Source: Serratia liquefaciens
GTDB lineage: Bacteria > Pseudomonadota > Gammaproteobacteria > Enterobacterales > Enterobacteriaceae
DNA length: 64,000 bases
Assembly (NCBI RefSeq): GCF_027594825.1
Contig: NZ_CP088930.1
Location: forward strand, 5,145,019 to 5,209,018
Direction of reading: 5' to 3'
Below are positions 25,629-34,442 of this stretch, piece after piece (position 1 is the stretch's first letter; each line of letters opens with the position of its first letter). Below the pieces are notes generated by a model, which did not search any database, was not told the origin of the DNA, and saw only the letters and a list, made by a program, of their open reading frames with translations. The translations under genes and the position numbers were made by a program.

Positions 25629-26144
25629 TTATTGGTAGGTGAAGGACACCACAATATTGCCGCTGACGGTACCTGGCGTCGACGCGCCTTTGGCGTAAAT
25701 TTGAATCTTTTGGGAAAATTTTGCGGTGCGAGCCACGCTATCGACGGCCACTTGGCGTGTGGTATTGGGTGCTATCTCGCTACCGGCGCCATCTTGCATA
25801 TAAAGGACCACCTGGGTTGCGGTACCAGTATTTATAAAACTGTTAGTCGACAAGGAGGACGCCGTACCGCCGTAGGTGGCGGTAACTTTGGTAGTGCTGG
25901 CCGGGCAGCCTTCCAGCTCCAGGTCAAAACTCACAAACGGGCTGCTGCTCCCGCTTGTTGATAATTTAGTTGCCTCAATATCCGGCAGTACCACGTTGAG
26001 CGGATTGCTGCTTTTCACAGTGCAAGGGGCGGCAATGATGTTGCCGCTGATATTGACCGTCAGTGAGTCAGACTGTGCCAGCGGGGATAGACACAGGCTG
26101 GTCAATACCAGCGTTCGCAGAGTGTTGCTGATGATTTTGGACAT
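25629..26144 (-). CDS. Fimbrial minor subunit
   Basis: A 171-residue pilin of the same family as its neighbours: signal peptide to about residue 25 (LCLSPLAQSDS), Cys residues in AAPCTVKS and EGCPAST, and the terminal VVSFTYQ strand. It stands between the adhesin and the last subunit gene; GAGAGGA precedes the start. Likely a tip-fibrillum adapter or a terminator subunit; which one cannot be told. Confidence 0.85.
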   Translation of the reverse strand: MSKIISNTLRTLVLTSLCLSPLAQSDSLTVNISGNIIAAPCTVKSSNPLNVVLPDIEATKLSTSGSSSPFVSFDLELEGCPASTTKVTATYGGTASSLSTNSFINTGTATQVVLYMQDGAGSEIAPNTTRQVAVDSVARTAKFSQKIQIYAKGASTPGTVSGNIVVSFTYQ

Positions 26145-26186
26145 ATTCCTCTCCTTGGGTGGGGGTTCCTTGCGCTAAACGCGTCA

Positions 26187-27221
26187 TTATTGATAGGTGA
26201 TATTCAGGGTGGCGCTGCTGTTGGCCTTGCCGGGCATCACCAACTTGTTGGTCTGGTAATAACGCGCGGAGAACGGCAGGGTTTCCTGACCGCCGGAGGA
26301 GGTTTTCAGCAGGATAGTGTTGTTGATTTTCAGCGGGGTGCCGCCGTACAGCAGCTGCACGCCGACGCCTTTGGCGGTGCCGGTCTGCCCGGCGTTGGTC
26401 AGGGCCAGCACGCTGGTTTCGGCTGTATCGCTATTTTGCGTGCCGGCCAGGGCGACGTTGATTTTGGCGTCTTTATCGCAATTCAGGCCGAGATCAAAGC
26501 TTTTGTCGCCCAGCGTCAGGCCTGTACCAGTGAAGCGGGTAGCGGAGATATCGCCCAGGGGAACATTGATGCTGGTGCTGTTGAGGCTACAAGCGATGGA
26601 GATGATGTTATTGACCCCGGTTGTTTTTAGGCTGGTGACAGTCCAGGGGGGCGAGGCGACCCAGACTGAGGGGGTGATGCTCACCTTTCCCAAAGTGCCG
26701 GCAGCTAAATTACCGGATGATGACGGCCCGGTTTTAATTAACTCGATTAGCCAAGATGAGGAATTGAAACGCCAGACAGCATTAAAATTGCCAATATCTC
26801 TTGACTGGTTGGCGACCAGTGACCAATCTCCGGACGACCAGTGTCGATAAGTGAGCCGAACCCCAACACCAGCAATATTGGTAGCCGCAACGCCATTGAG
26901 CGGACTCCAGCCATTGGCGTAGTTAACTGAAATTGATGATTTGGAACAATACTCATTCGATATATCTTCCACCCCATCACGAATAGTCACAGTCTTGCTG
27001 GCGAATACGGAGCCTGGGGCTGTACCACGTTGAATGATAACGTCGCCAAAATTGACGGTTTGCTCTTTGTTTTGCCAGCCATTCAGCGGAGCGCAGGCCA
27101 TCAGTCGGGTACTGCACAATCCCGTAAGCCCAAATAGGCAGAGGATTAACAGGCGAGGGGCAGGGCCTTTTTTTTGTCTTGCTGCGTTGTTGCCAGATGA
27201 TGTTTTCATTCGTCCTTTCAT
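26187..27221 (-). CDS. Two-domain fimbrial tip adhesin (FimH-like position)
   Basis: A 344-residue protein, about twice a pilin's length. A signal peptide (RLLILCLFGLTGLCSTRLMA) is followed by an N-terminal lectin-like domain (about 45-205) and a pilin domain that starts near ISIACSLNSTSINVPLG and ends with LNITYQ. Gene order after chaperone and usher is where FimH-like adhesins lie. I took the ATG at 27221 because it overlaps the usher stop (ATGA); two other ATGs flank it. The receptor is unknown and the lectin domain is too divergent to assign a sugar. Confidence 0.78.
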   Translation of the reverse strand: MKGRMKTSSGNNAARQKKGPAPRLLILCLFGLTGLCSTRLMACAPLNGWQNKEQTVNFGDVIIQRGTAPGSVFASKTVTIRDGVEDISNEYCSKSSISVNYANGWSPLNGVAATNIAGVGVRLTYRHWSSGDWSLVANQSRDIGNFNAVWRFNSSSWLIELIKTGPSSSGNLAAGTLGKVSITPSVWVASPPWTVTSLKTTGVNNIISIACSLNSTSINVPLGDISATRFTGTGLTLGDKSFDLGLNCDKDAKINVALAGTQNSDTAETSVLALTNAGQTGTAKGVGVQLLYGGTPLKINNTILLKTSSGGQETLPFSARYYQTNKLVMPGKANSSATLNITYQ

Positions 27222-29737
27222 CGACATACTCCATTGGTTTGCACCACGCCGCCCGGCGGTGGTGTGCTTGGCAACCGATAACTGACCCGGCACTGTGCCG
27301 CGCCGCCATTCCCCCATTTCACCTGCAATTGGCCGCTGCTCGCCAGCCCGCTCAGGTACACCTGGCCGCCGTCGCCGACAATGCTGCCCTGTGTGGCGGT
27401 GGGGTCGGTGTCGCTGACCGTGGCACCGAACGGCACCGGCTGGCCGTTGGCCTGCGTCAGGGTTATCAGCGCCCGTGCGCCGACCCGCGGCCGGAAGTCG
27501 GCCCGCACCAGCGCCCCGCGCGTCGGCGTCACCCGCTGGCTGCTCTGCGGCAGGTCCACGTCGTCCGCCAGCGTGGCCGCGTTCAGCGCCACCTCGCTGC
27601 GCCGGTACGGCGACAGGTAAGGCACCAGCGCATAACCCCGCCAGTCGGTGCGCACCCCGGTCTGGTTGGCGACCGTCGCTCCCGCCGCGCCCGGTGCTGC
27701 CACCAGCGCGGCGGTGTCCCCCAGCGGCTGGCCCAGCGTGATGCCGTTGGCGTGCGCCACCAGGCTGCCGCTCAGCCCGTAGTTCAGCCGGCGACTGTGG
27801 TTGTCATAGCCGTAGCCGCTGGTCACTTCGCCGTAGGTGCCGCGATAATCAAGGTTGGCGTTGCCGCCATAGCCCTGCCCGCGGCTGCCATAGGTTTGCT
27901 GCACGCCCCAGCTCAGGTTGTTGTCCGCCAGCGCCACGCCGCTCAGCCCCAGGTTGTGGCTGGTCGCGCCGCCTTGGGCGTTGTTCAGGCTGTAGTTGAC
28001 CCAGGCGCTGTTGTTGTCCCACAGGCTGAGCGGCACGTTGATGTTCAGGGCGATTTGCTGGTCGTTGCTGCGGGTCGCCCCCTGGGTGTTGCGGTTAAGG
28101 CTCCAGTTGATGCCGTAGCTGATGCCGCGCCAGCTGTTGCTGTAGCCCAGCCCCAGCGACGCCAGGCTGCGTTCGCTGTTCCAGTAGTCTTCGCGCACCG
28201 CGCTGAGCGACAACGTGCCGGCGTATTGCCCCAGTTGCTGGTTCATGCTCAGCTCGGCCCGGTTGCGCCGCCGCTCGTTCATCCACAGCGGCGCCGTGCC
28301 GCTGCGCCAGCCGTCCAGCACCTCCGGCAGGGAATAAAACCCGGCGGTGGAGTAGCGGTAGCCGGCGATGGCGAAGTTGGTGCCGGTCTGTACCAGGTTC
28401 TTGCTGTAGCGGGCCCGCCAGGACTGGCCGCCGACGGTGGCCTTGCCGTTGGGCTGGCTGCGTGACTGGGTGAGGTCCAGCGACAACGCCCCCCAGTCGC
28501 CGAGGTTGTTGCCGACCCCCAGCGCCGCCGCTTGATAATGCTGTGCCGCCTGCACCCCGCCATACAGGGTGGTGTTCCACGGCAGGCCGTAGATGGCGGT
28601 GCCCTGCACCAACCAGCTGTTATCGACGCTGCTGTCGTAGCTGCGGTATTGCCCGCCGGTCAGACTGTACTTCAGCCGGCCTTCACGCTGCAGCACCGGC
28701 AGGGACGCGAAGGGCACCACCAGGTGCTGTTCGCTGCCGTCGGCCTCTTTGACGGTCACCTGCAGGTCACCGCTGCCGCCGGTGGGGTACATGTCGTTAA
28801 TCACAAAGGCGCCGGGGGCGACAAAGGTGCGGTAGATTTCATAGCCGTTCTGGCGCACCACCACCTGGGCATGGGTGCGGGCGATACCGCGCACCACCGG
28901 GGCGTAGCCGCGCAGGCTGTCGGGCAGCATCTCGTCATCGGAGGCCAGCTGCACGCCGCGAAACGGCACCGCATCAAACACCTCGGCCGGGGCATTGCTG
29001 TCCCCCAGCGTCAGCTGGCTGCGCAGGCCGGTCAGGTTGCGCTGGGCGTAGGTGTAGACCGTCTCCCACCGGTCCTGGCCGTCGCTGTCGCGGCTCCAGG
29101 TGGTGTAGTTGCGCACCCGCCAGGGGCCGATATTCAGACCGGGGCGCAGGTTGGCATATTGGCTGTTGCTGTTACCGCCGCTCCCGCCGTGGGCGGTGTT
29201 GCTGGCGCCGCTGAGGCTGTAGTTGAGCAGCAGGGCGGTGATGCCCTCGTCCCACTGCGACGGCGGCACGTAGCCGCGCGGCTGCCGGGCCAGCGCCGCC
29301 TGGGGAATGCTCAGCGCCAGTTGCTGACTGTCGAACAGCAGGCGAGCGTCGGCCTGGGGGATGGCGGACAGGTCGGCACAGGCCGCCTCCGGGGCGCCGA
29401 GCGCCGGGAACTGCGCTACCCGCACGCCGTAAGCGGCCAGGTCGGCGACGCTCAGGCAGGGTTGCAGCCCCAGGTCGTCGGCCCCGGCGGCAAAGGTCAG
29501 CATCCGGCTGTCGACCTGCTGGTCGTTCAGCAGAATATCGACCCGGTAGTCGCCCGGTAACTGGCTGCCGTTCTCTTCAAAGGTTGCCAGGCTGGTGACC
29601 CCCTGCTGCGGGCCGTCCAGCTCCAGCAGCGCCGGGTTGAAATAGTCCCGCGCCTGCGCCGGGCCGCCGAGGGCCAGCGCAATAAGCAGCGCCAGCCGGC
29701 GGGGCACCGCCGTTCTCCGTTTCAGTTGTCTTCTCAC
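27218..29737 (-). CDS. Fimbrial outer-membrane usher
   Basis: An 839-residue FimD/PapC-family usher. After a signal peptide (LALLIALALGGPAQA) come the N-terminal chaperone-binding domain (DYFNPALLELDG), the 24-strand barrel with plug, and two C-terminal domains. It translocates and assembles subunits delivered by the chaperone encoded upstream. The start is a GTG at 29737 with AAGGAAG nine bases before it; the frame is open further upstream but without signal or ribosome site. Long antisense frames across this gene are shadows of its GC-rich codons. Confidence 0.92.
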   Translation of the reverse strand: MRRQLKRRTAVPRRLALLIALALGGPAQARDYFNPALLELDGPQQGVTSLATFEENGSQLPGDYRVDILLNDQQVDSRMLTFAAGADDLGLQPCLSVADLAAYGVRVAQFPALGAPEAACADLSAIPQADARLLFDSQQLALSIPQAALARQPRGYVPPSQWDEGITALLLNYSLSGASNTAHGGSGGNSNSQYANLRPGLNIGPWRVRNYTTWSRDSDGQDRWETVYTYAQRNLTGLRSQLTLGDSNAPAEVFDAVPFRGVQLASDDEMLPDSLRGYAPVVRGIARTHAQVVVRQNGYEIYRTFVAPGAFVINDMYPTGGSGDLQVTVKEADGSEQHLVVPFASLPVLQREGRLKYSLTGGQYRSYDSSVDNSWLVQGTAIYGLPWNTTLYGGVQAAQHYQAAALGVGNNLGDWGALSLDLTQSRSQPNGKATVGGQSWRARYSKNLVQTGTNFAIAGYRYSTAGFYSLPEVLDGWRSGTAPLWMNERRRNRAELSMNQQLGQYAGTLSLSAVREDYWNSERSLASLGLGYSNSWRGISYGINWSLNRNTQGATRSNDQQIALNINVPLSLWDNNSAWVNYSLNNAQGGATSHNLGLSGVALADNNLSWGVQQTYGSRGQGYGGNANLDYRGTYGEVTSGYGYDNHSRRLNYGLSGSLVAHANGITLGQPLGDTAALVAAPGAAGATVANQTGVRTDWRGYALVPYLSPYRRSEVALNAATLADDVDLPQSSQRVTPTRGALVRADFRPRVGARALITLTQANGQPVPFGATVSDTDPTATQGSIVGDGGQVYLSGLASSGQLQVKWGNGGAAQCRVSYRLPSTPPPGGVVQTNGVCR

Positions 29738-29795
29738 GTCACTTCCTTGTTGTGGGGGCCGTAAAGCGCCCTGTGGGTGAGGAACTGCCGGCCGC

Positions 29796-30470
29796 TTACT
29801 CCTGAAGCCGGCCCTGCTGCAGCGTGCCGATGCCGCCAAAGTCATTGATGACCCGCCAACTGACGGCGGTGCCTGCGGCCGTCGGCAGGGTAAAGGTGGC
29901 GCTGCCGTGCGGGGCCACATAGGTGGCGTCCTTCACTTCCTGGCCGTTCACCTTCACGCTCTGGAAATTCATGTAAAACGCTGTGGGGTTGCTGACCGCC
30001 AGCTGCGCACCCTGACGGCGCCAGGTCAGCTGGCCGGCCACGTCGTCGGGCAGTCCTTTCAGGGCGGCCGGGCGGTAAATCAGCTTGATGCGGGTTTTGA
30101 CGGCAATCTGCAGGGTGTTGTCGCGCCGTTCGGTGGAGGGGATGGTTTTGACATTCAGCCAGTACAGGCTTTCGCGGTCTTCCGGCAGGGCACCGCCGAC
30201 GCGCACCACGCGCAGCACGTTCTGCCGGCCTGCATCCAGACGAAACAGCGGCGGGGTGAGAATAAAGGGCGCCTTCTCGGTGCTGCCTTCCTGCGGCTCG
30301 ACCCAGGATTGGATCAGGTAGGGCAGCGAGTCCGGGTTAGTGACGCTGAGCGAGGATTCTTTCTTGTCACCGTCGTACACCAGGCGGGTGGCGCCCACCA
30401 CCACGCCGGCCTGGGCCAGACTGCTGACCATCATCACGCCGCCGCACAGTGCGGTAAGCCCGTATTTCAT
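29796..30470 (-). CDS. Fimbrial periplasmic chaperone
   Basis: A 224-residue PapD/FimC-type chaperone with signal peptide (to about residue 22, SLAQA). The G1 strand motif QNVLRVVRVGG and the invariant subunit-binding basic residues (Arg near residue 27 in GATRLVYDG, and Lys in VKTRIKLIYRP) are visible. It stabilises pilins before the usher. AGGTGACACC precedes the ATG at 30470. Second gene of the operon. Confidence 0.92.
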   Translation of the reverse strand: MKYGLTALCGGVMMVSSLAQAGVVVGATRLVYDGDKKESSLSVTNPDSLPYLIQSWVEPQEGSTEKAPFILTPPLFRLDAGRQNVLRVVRVGGALPEDRESLYWLNVKTIPSTERRDNTLQIAVKTRIKLIYRPAALKGLPDDVAGQLTWRRQGAQLAVSNPTAFYMNFQSVKVNGQEVKDATYVAPHGSATFTLPTAAGTAVSWRVINDFGGIGTLQQGRLQE

Positions 30471-30520
30471 GGTGTCACCTCCGAAAAAAAAGGACGGCAA
30501 ACGCCGTCCTGACAGAACAC

Positions 30521-31066
30521 TCAGTTATAGACGATGGTGAAGTTGGTGCTGGCGTTGGCCGTACCGGCCCCGACGCTGGCGGCGGTGGAGATATAGCGGG
30601 CGGTGAAGTCCAGTGCGTTGGTGACGTCCTTGGTGGTGTCCGCCGGGTCACCTTGTTTCAGGTCATAGCTGCCGGACTGGCCGCGCAGGGGAACGACCTT
30701 GCCGTCCTTGTCGGAGATTTGCACGCCGACGCCGGTCGCCACGCCGGTACCACCGGTGAGCGCCAGCACGTTGTTATCGCCGTTGACCGGGGTGCCGTCG
30801 AAGTTGACGCTGGCGGTGGTGGCCGCCGGGCAGGATTTGACCAGCAGGGTGAACTTGGTAGCCGGTGCGACAGTGCCGGCCCCGGCAAAGGATTTGGTAC
30901 TGATTTTGCCCAGCGGTACCGTCAGGCTGGCGCTGGCAGTATCGACCACGCAGGCAGTGTCGGTGATGGAGCCGGTGAAGTTGACGGTACCGTCAGCGGC
31001 GAAGGCCGACGCGGCGGACAGGAGGGCGGTTACCGCCAGGGAGGTGGCCAGTAATGTTTTTTTCAT
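30521..31066 (-). CDS. Major fimbrial subunit
   Basis: A 181-residue type 1-like pilin. Signal peptide at residues 1-23 (LLSAASAFAADG), N-terminal donor strand GTVNFTGSITDTACVVD, Cys pair (TACVVD, KSCPAA), and the C-terminal NFTIVYN strand. As first gene, directly after the invertible segment, it is the major rod subunit and its expression should depend on the switch. The ATG at 31066 has AAGGA nine bases upstream; an ATG six bases earlier is badly spaced. Confidence 0.9.
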   Translation of the reverse strand: MKKTLLATSLAVTALLSAASAFAADGTVNFTGSITDTACVVDTASASLTVPLGKISTKSFAGAGTVAPATKFTLLVKSCPAATTASVNFDGTPVNGDNNVLALTGGTGVATGVGVQISDKDGKVVPLRGQSGSYDLKQGDPADTTKDVTNALDFTARYISTAASVGAGTANASTNFTIVYN

Positions 31067-31178
31067 GAGCATAATTCCTTGATGCCTGTGACTCAGCACA
31101 GCGATTCCATTAACCCGTTGACAGGGTTTCCTTTTTTGTCGTTTGGCGCGGCTGTTTTCCTGGGTTGAAAAGGAGACA

Positions 31179-31493
31179 TTTTGAACCAAAGTGTTACATT
31201 GCGTTTTTCATGCGGTTAAGGGCGTTATTTGCCCACTGAAATAGCGTAAAACACCATGGACGGTGTTTATTCAGTGCGAATGACCAGGTTTTATTTGTTT
31301 GTTTAGGGATGAGAAGGACAGGGCGGCGGTTTTTGGCAGTGCAGAGGCATAGGATGGATAAATATGAGCACAGAGGAATTTATGGATAACTAATTGATAT
31401 TCTAATAGTTGAAGGATGGTTAAAAATGAAACGCAGACAGGTATTGACATTTTTTCGGGGGATAATTAGCTTATGTGACAGTTTGGTTCAAAA
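31179..31493. other. Invertible promoter segment (fim-type switch)
   Basis: The perfect 12-bp inverted repeat TTTTGAACCAAA (31179-31190) / TTTGGTTCAAAA (31482-31493) bounds 315 bp. The match continues inward (GTGTTACAT against CTGTCACAT, 7 of 9). The E. coli fim switch is 314 bp. A FimB-like recombinase gene abuts one end and the pilin operon the other. Inside are a TTGACA box at 31444-31449 reading rightwards, away from the pilin gene, and an IHF consensus site. If that is the fimbrial promoter, the sequenced copy is in the OFF orientation. The 421-bp gap 31067-31487 is otherwise free of genes. Confidence 0.8.
31387..31399 (-). promoter_or_regulatory. IHF site in the invertible segment
   Basis: TATCAATTAGTTA on the minus strand fits WATCAANNNNTTR at every fixed position. 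IHF bends DNA in the E. coli fim switch and is needed for inversion there. Confidence 0.5.
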
Positions 31494-32108
31494 AGTTACA
31501 TTTTTCTCCTCGTTTTCTTCCTGTTTTGCGTCCGGTTCCTCCTCCTGCCACAAATGTTTAAATCGTCCGGCATTGGCGGCGGTATACAGCACGGTATGCT
31601 GAATATTGCGGTGGCCCAAATAATCCTGAATCACCCGGGTGTCGGCGCCGTTATCGGCCAGGGCATAGCCGCAGGCATGGCGCAGCATATGGGGATGGGC
31701 GGCGACGGTCAGCCCGGCCTGTTTGCCGTAGGCCTGCAGCATGCGGTAAATGCGCTGGCGTGACAGGCGGTAGCCTTTTTGCGACAGGAACAGCCACTCT
31801 TCGTCGCCCAAATTGCGGTACGACCGGCGTTTTTCCAGCCAGCGGGCCAGCAGGGTTTTCTCGGTGGCTTCCAGCGGGTGGATGGTGGAGAGGCCATTTT
31901 TAAGGCGGTTGATGTAGAGACTGCCGCTGTCCATGTCCAGGTCGTTGATGCGCAGGCCGTTGAGTTCACTGACGCGGCAGCCGTGGATGAAGCCCATCCA
32001 AATCAGGCAGCTGTCGCGTTCGGGGGCTCGACCGACGGCGGCCTGTTGCAACAGGCGGGTGACCTCGGTGCGGGTCAGGTGTTTACGGTGAGCGTGGGAT
32101 TTTTGCAC
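31488..32108 (-). CDS. Tyrosine recombinase, FimB/FimE-like
   Basis: A 206-residue recombinase of the small Fim type (FimB has 200). Catalytic residues are in place: Arg45 (HGCRVSE), His140-x-x-Arg143 (HPHMLRH), His166 (LGHRN) and Tyr175 (VLYTAAN). It should invert the adjacent 315-bp segment. The start is a GTG at 32108 with GGAG eight bases upstream; the frame is open further 5' without such a site. Its stop codon lies inside the right inverted repeat, so inversion leaves the reading frame intact. Only one recombinase gene is present, whereas E. coli has two. Confidence 0.9.
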   Translation of the reverse strand: MQKSHAHRKHLTRTEVTRLLQQAAVGRAPERDSCLIWMGFIHGCRVSELNGLRINDLDMDSGSLYINRLKNGLSTIHPLEATEKTLLARWLEKRRSYRNLGDEEWLFLSQKGYRLSRQRIYRMLQAYGKQAGLTVAAHPHMLRHACGYALADNGADTRVIQDYLGHRNIQHTVLYTAANAGRFKHLWQEEEPDAKQEENEEKNVTF

Positions 32109-32312
32109 GGTATTTTCTCCAAAAGGCAGGGGCCGACAAGAGGCCGGGCCCTGACGTCGCCTGTTAATAACAGATGACGTGCCGGGAGTATAGTGCAGGT
32201 TGAATAAACCGGGGCGGCGGCGGATGCGCTGAAACACCCGGTTCTCAAGGGTTTTTACGATGTGTTATCCGCTTTTGGGCTTGCCGGTTGTTTTCCGCCT
32301 ATTAAATAAACT

Positions 32313-32332
32313 AAGGGGCCTGCAGGCCCCTT
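32313..32332. terminator. Terminator of pckA
   Basis: A perfect palindrome AAGGGGCCTGCAGGCCCCTT lies just after the pckA stop, followed on the minus strand by an AT-rich tail. Confidence 0.8.
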
Positions 32333-32358
32333 GTAAGGTTAATAAGGCGCGCCGGCGA

Positions 32359-33978
32359 TCAGAGTTTAGGTCCGGCGCTCACCAGTTTTTCTCCTGCCGC
32401 AGTCACGGTGTATTTGGCGAAGTTATCGATAAAGCGCTGGGCCAGATCCTGCGCCTTTTCCTGCCACAATGATTCATCGGCGTAGGTTTTACGCGGATCG
32501 AGGATCGAAGGATCCACCCCCGGCAATGCCTTCGGTACCGCCAGGCCAAAGATTGGCAGGGTGAAGGTATCGGCGTGCTCGATCTCCCCGTTCAAAATGG
32601 CGTCGATGATGCCGCGAGTGTCCTTAATGGAAATACGCTTGCCGCTGCCGTTCCAGCCGGTATTCACCAGATAAGCCTGTGCACCGGCCGCTTCCATACG
32701 CTTGACCAGCACTTCTGCGTACTGCGTCGGGTGCAGCGTCAGGAACGCCGCGCCGAAACAGGCGGAGAAGGTCGGGGTTGGGGTGGTGATGCCGCGCTCG
32801 GTGCCGGCCAGCTTGGCGGTGAAGCCGGACAGGAAGTGATATTGGGTTTGTTCTGGCGTCAGGCGCGACACCGGTGGCAGTACGCCGAAGGCATCCGCCG
32901 TCAGGAAGATGATCTTCCTGGCATGCCCCGCCTTGGACACGGGCTTGACGATATTTTCGATGTGGTAAATCGGGTAAGAGACGCGGGTATTTTCCGTCTT
33001 GCCGGCATCGTCGAAATCAATGCTGCCATCGGCCAGTACCTGCACGTTTTCCAACAGCGCGTCCCGGCGGATAGCCTGATAAATCTCTGGCTCCGCCTGA
33101 GGAGACAACTTGATGGTCTTGGCGTAGCAGCCACCTTCGAAGTTGAACACGCCGTCGTCGTCCCAGCCGTGCTCGTCATCGCCGATCAGCTGGCGTTTGG
33201 GATCGGTGGAGAGGGTTGTTTTGCCGGTGCCGGACAGGCCGAAGAACACCGCCACGTCACCCTGTTCGCCTACGTTGGCTGAACAGTGCATCGAGGCAAT
33301 ACCCTGCAGCGGCAGCAGATAGTTCATGATTGAGAACAGGCCCTTTTTCATTTCGCCGCCGTACCAGGTCCCGCCGATCAGCTGTATGCGTTCGGTCAGG
33401 TTAAAGGCGACGAAGTTTTCCGAATGCAGCCCCTGTTGCTTCCAGTCAGGATTGGTGCATTTGGCGCCGTTCATCACCACAAAGTCCGGCTCGAAATTCC
33501 GCAGCTCTTCATCCGACGGGCGGATAAACATGTTTTTGACAAAGTGCGCCTGCCAGGCCACCTCGGTGATGAAACGCACTTTCAGGCGGGTGTCTGCGTT
33601 GGCGCCACAGAAGGCATCTACCACAAACAGACGCTTGCCGGAAAGTTGGTTACCCACCAGCGTTTTCAGATGTTGCCACACTTCCGGCGACAGCGGCTGG
33701 TTGTCGTTTTTGCCGGTGCCGCTATCGGACCACCAAACGGTATCGCGCGTGGTGTCGTCACGCACGATGTATTTGTCTTTCGGAGAACGGCCAGTGAATT
33801 CGCCGGTATCGACGTTGACCGCGCCCAGCGTGGTTAACGTACCGCGCTCCAGCGCCGGCAGGTCGGCACGGGTTTCCTCGATAAACAGTTGTTCATAGCT
33901 TGGATTATGGACGATCTCGGTAGCCTGATGGATACCGTAGCGGGCCAGCGTTTGTGGGGTAATCGCGATTGAAGACAT
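32359..33978 (-). CDS. pckA: Phosphoenolpyruvate carboxykinase (ATP)
   Basis: PckA converts oxaloacetate and ATP to phosphoenolpyruvate, the entry step of gluconeogenesis. The 539-residue protein (E. coli: 540) shows the P-loop [11 protein letters not shown], the metal-binding [20 protein letters not shown] and the substrate-binding [10 protein letters not shown] region near the N-terminus. It stands alone, with its own terminator, divergent from the citrate-type transporter gene. Confidence 0.97.
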   Translation of the reverse strand: MSSIAITPQTLARYGIHQATEIVHNPSYEQLFIEETRADLPALERGTLTTLGAVNVDTGEFTGRSPKDKYIVRDDTTRDTVWWSDSGTGKNDNQPLSPEVWQHLKTLVGNQLSGKRLFVVDAFCGANADTRLKVRFITEVAWQAHFVKNMFIRPSDEELRNFEPDFVVMNGAKCTNPDWKQQGLHSENFVAFNLTERIQLIGGTWYGGEMKKGLFSIMNYLLPLQGIASMHCSANVGEQGDVAVFFGLSGTGKTTLSTDPKRQLIGDDEHGWDDDGVFNFEGGCYAKTIKLSPQAEPEIYQAIRRDALLENVQVLADGSIDFDDAGKTENTRVSYPIYHIENIVKPVSKAGHARKIIFLTADAFGVLPPVSRLTPEQTQYHFLSGFTAKLAGTERGITTPTPTFSACFGAAFLTLHPTQYAEVLVKRMEAAGAQAYLVNTGWNGSGKRISIKDTRGIIDAILNGEIEHADTFTLPIFGLAVPKALPGVDPSILDPRKTYADESLWQEKAQDLAQRFIDNFAKYTVTAAGEKLVSAGPKL

Positions 33979-34442
33979 ATCCTACTTCCTTATTAGTTCT
34001 ATGCCCTTCGTCTTTCTGACCGCGGCCTTTGAAAGCGATAGGGCATATATTATGTGCCTGCTTTCCGCACGGTGCCGCGTGCAGAGCAAGGCTCGGGTAC
34101 AAGCTGACCGGATTCAGCTATTTGCCGCTCCGGTTCTCATTAATAAACGCACGGATTTTTACTTCCATCTATAGCATAGCAGTGAATTAGCGCCTGATTA
34201 ATTTAATTACAAAACGCTGACGATAATTAATTAAAACCAACATTGGTGGGGGCTCACAATATTGAATTAATAAGAGGTAATTTAGTTTTGTATTTTTATT
34301 TTTTATCATATCGTCAGTGCTGTCCACTATTTTATTTATTATAAAAAGCCCATTCCGAAACGTACCTTTTAAAGTTTATAAATTATTTTATATGTCATTA
34401 GACGATCCGCTCCACACTGAACGCTTGTCAGCAGGGTGAATA
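33979..34442. other. AT-rich divergent region between pckA and the CitS-type gene
   Basis: 464 bp, markedly richer in A and T than the flanking genes. It must hold the promoters of both genes. I found no convincing CRP, FNR or two-component site by eye and no coding frame with a ribosome site. Confidence 0.5.

Noticed and set aside
27179..28465. 428-codon open frame antisense to the fimbrial usher
   Set aside because: Low-complexity Ala/Val/Arg composition typical of an antisense shadow; the usher reads through the whole stretch.
31115..31137. Terminator between the invertible segment and the pilin gene
   Set aside because: The AACCC/GGGTT stem with a T run reads on the plus strand, where no gene precedes it, and the stem has only five pairs.
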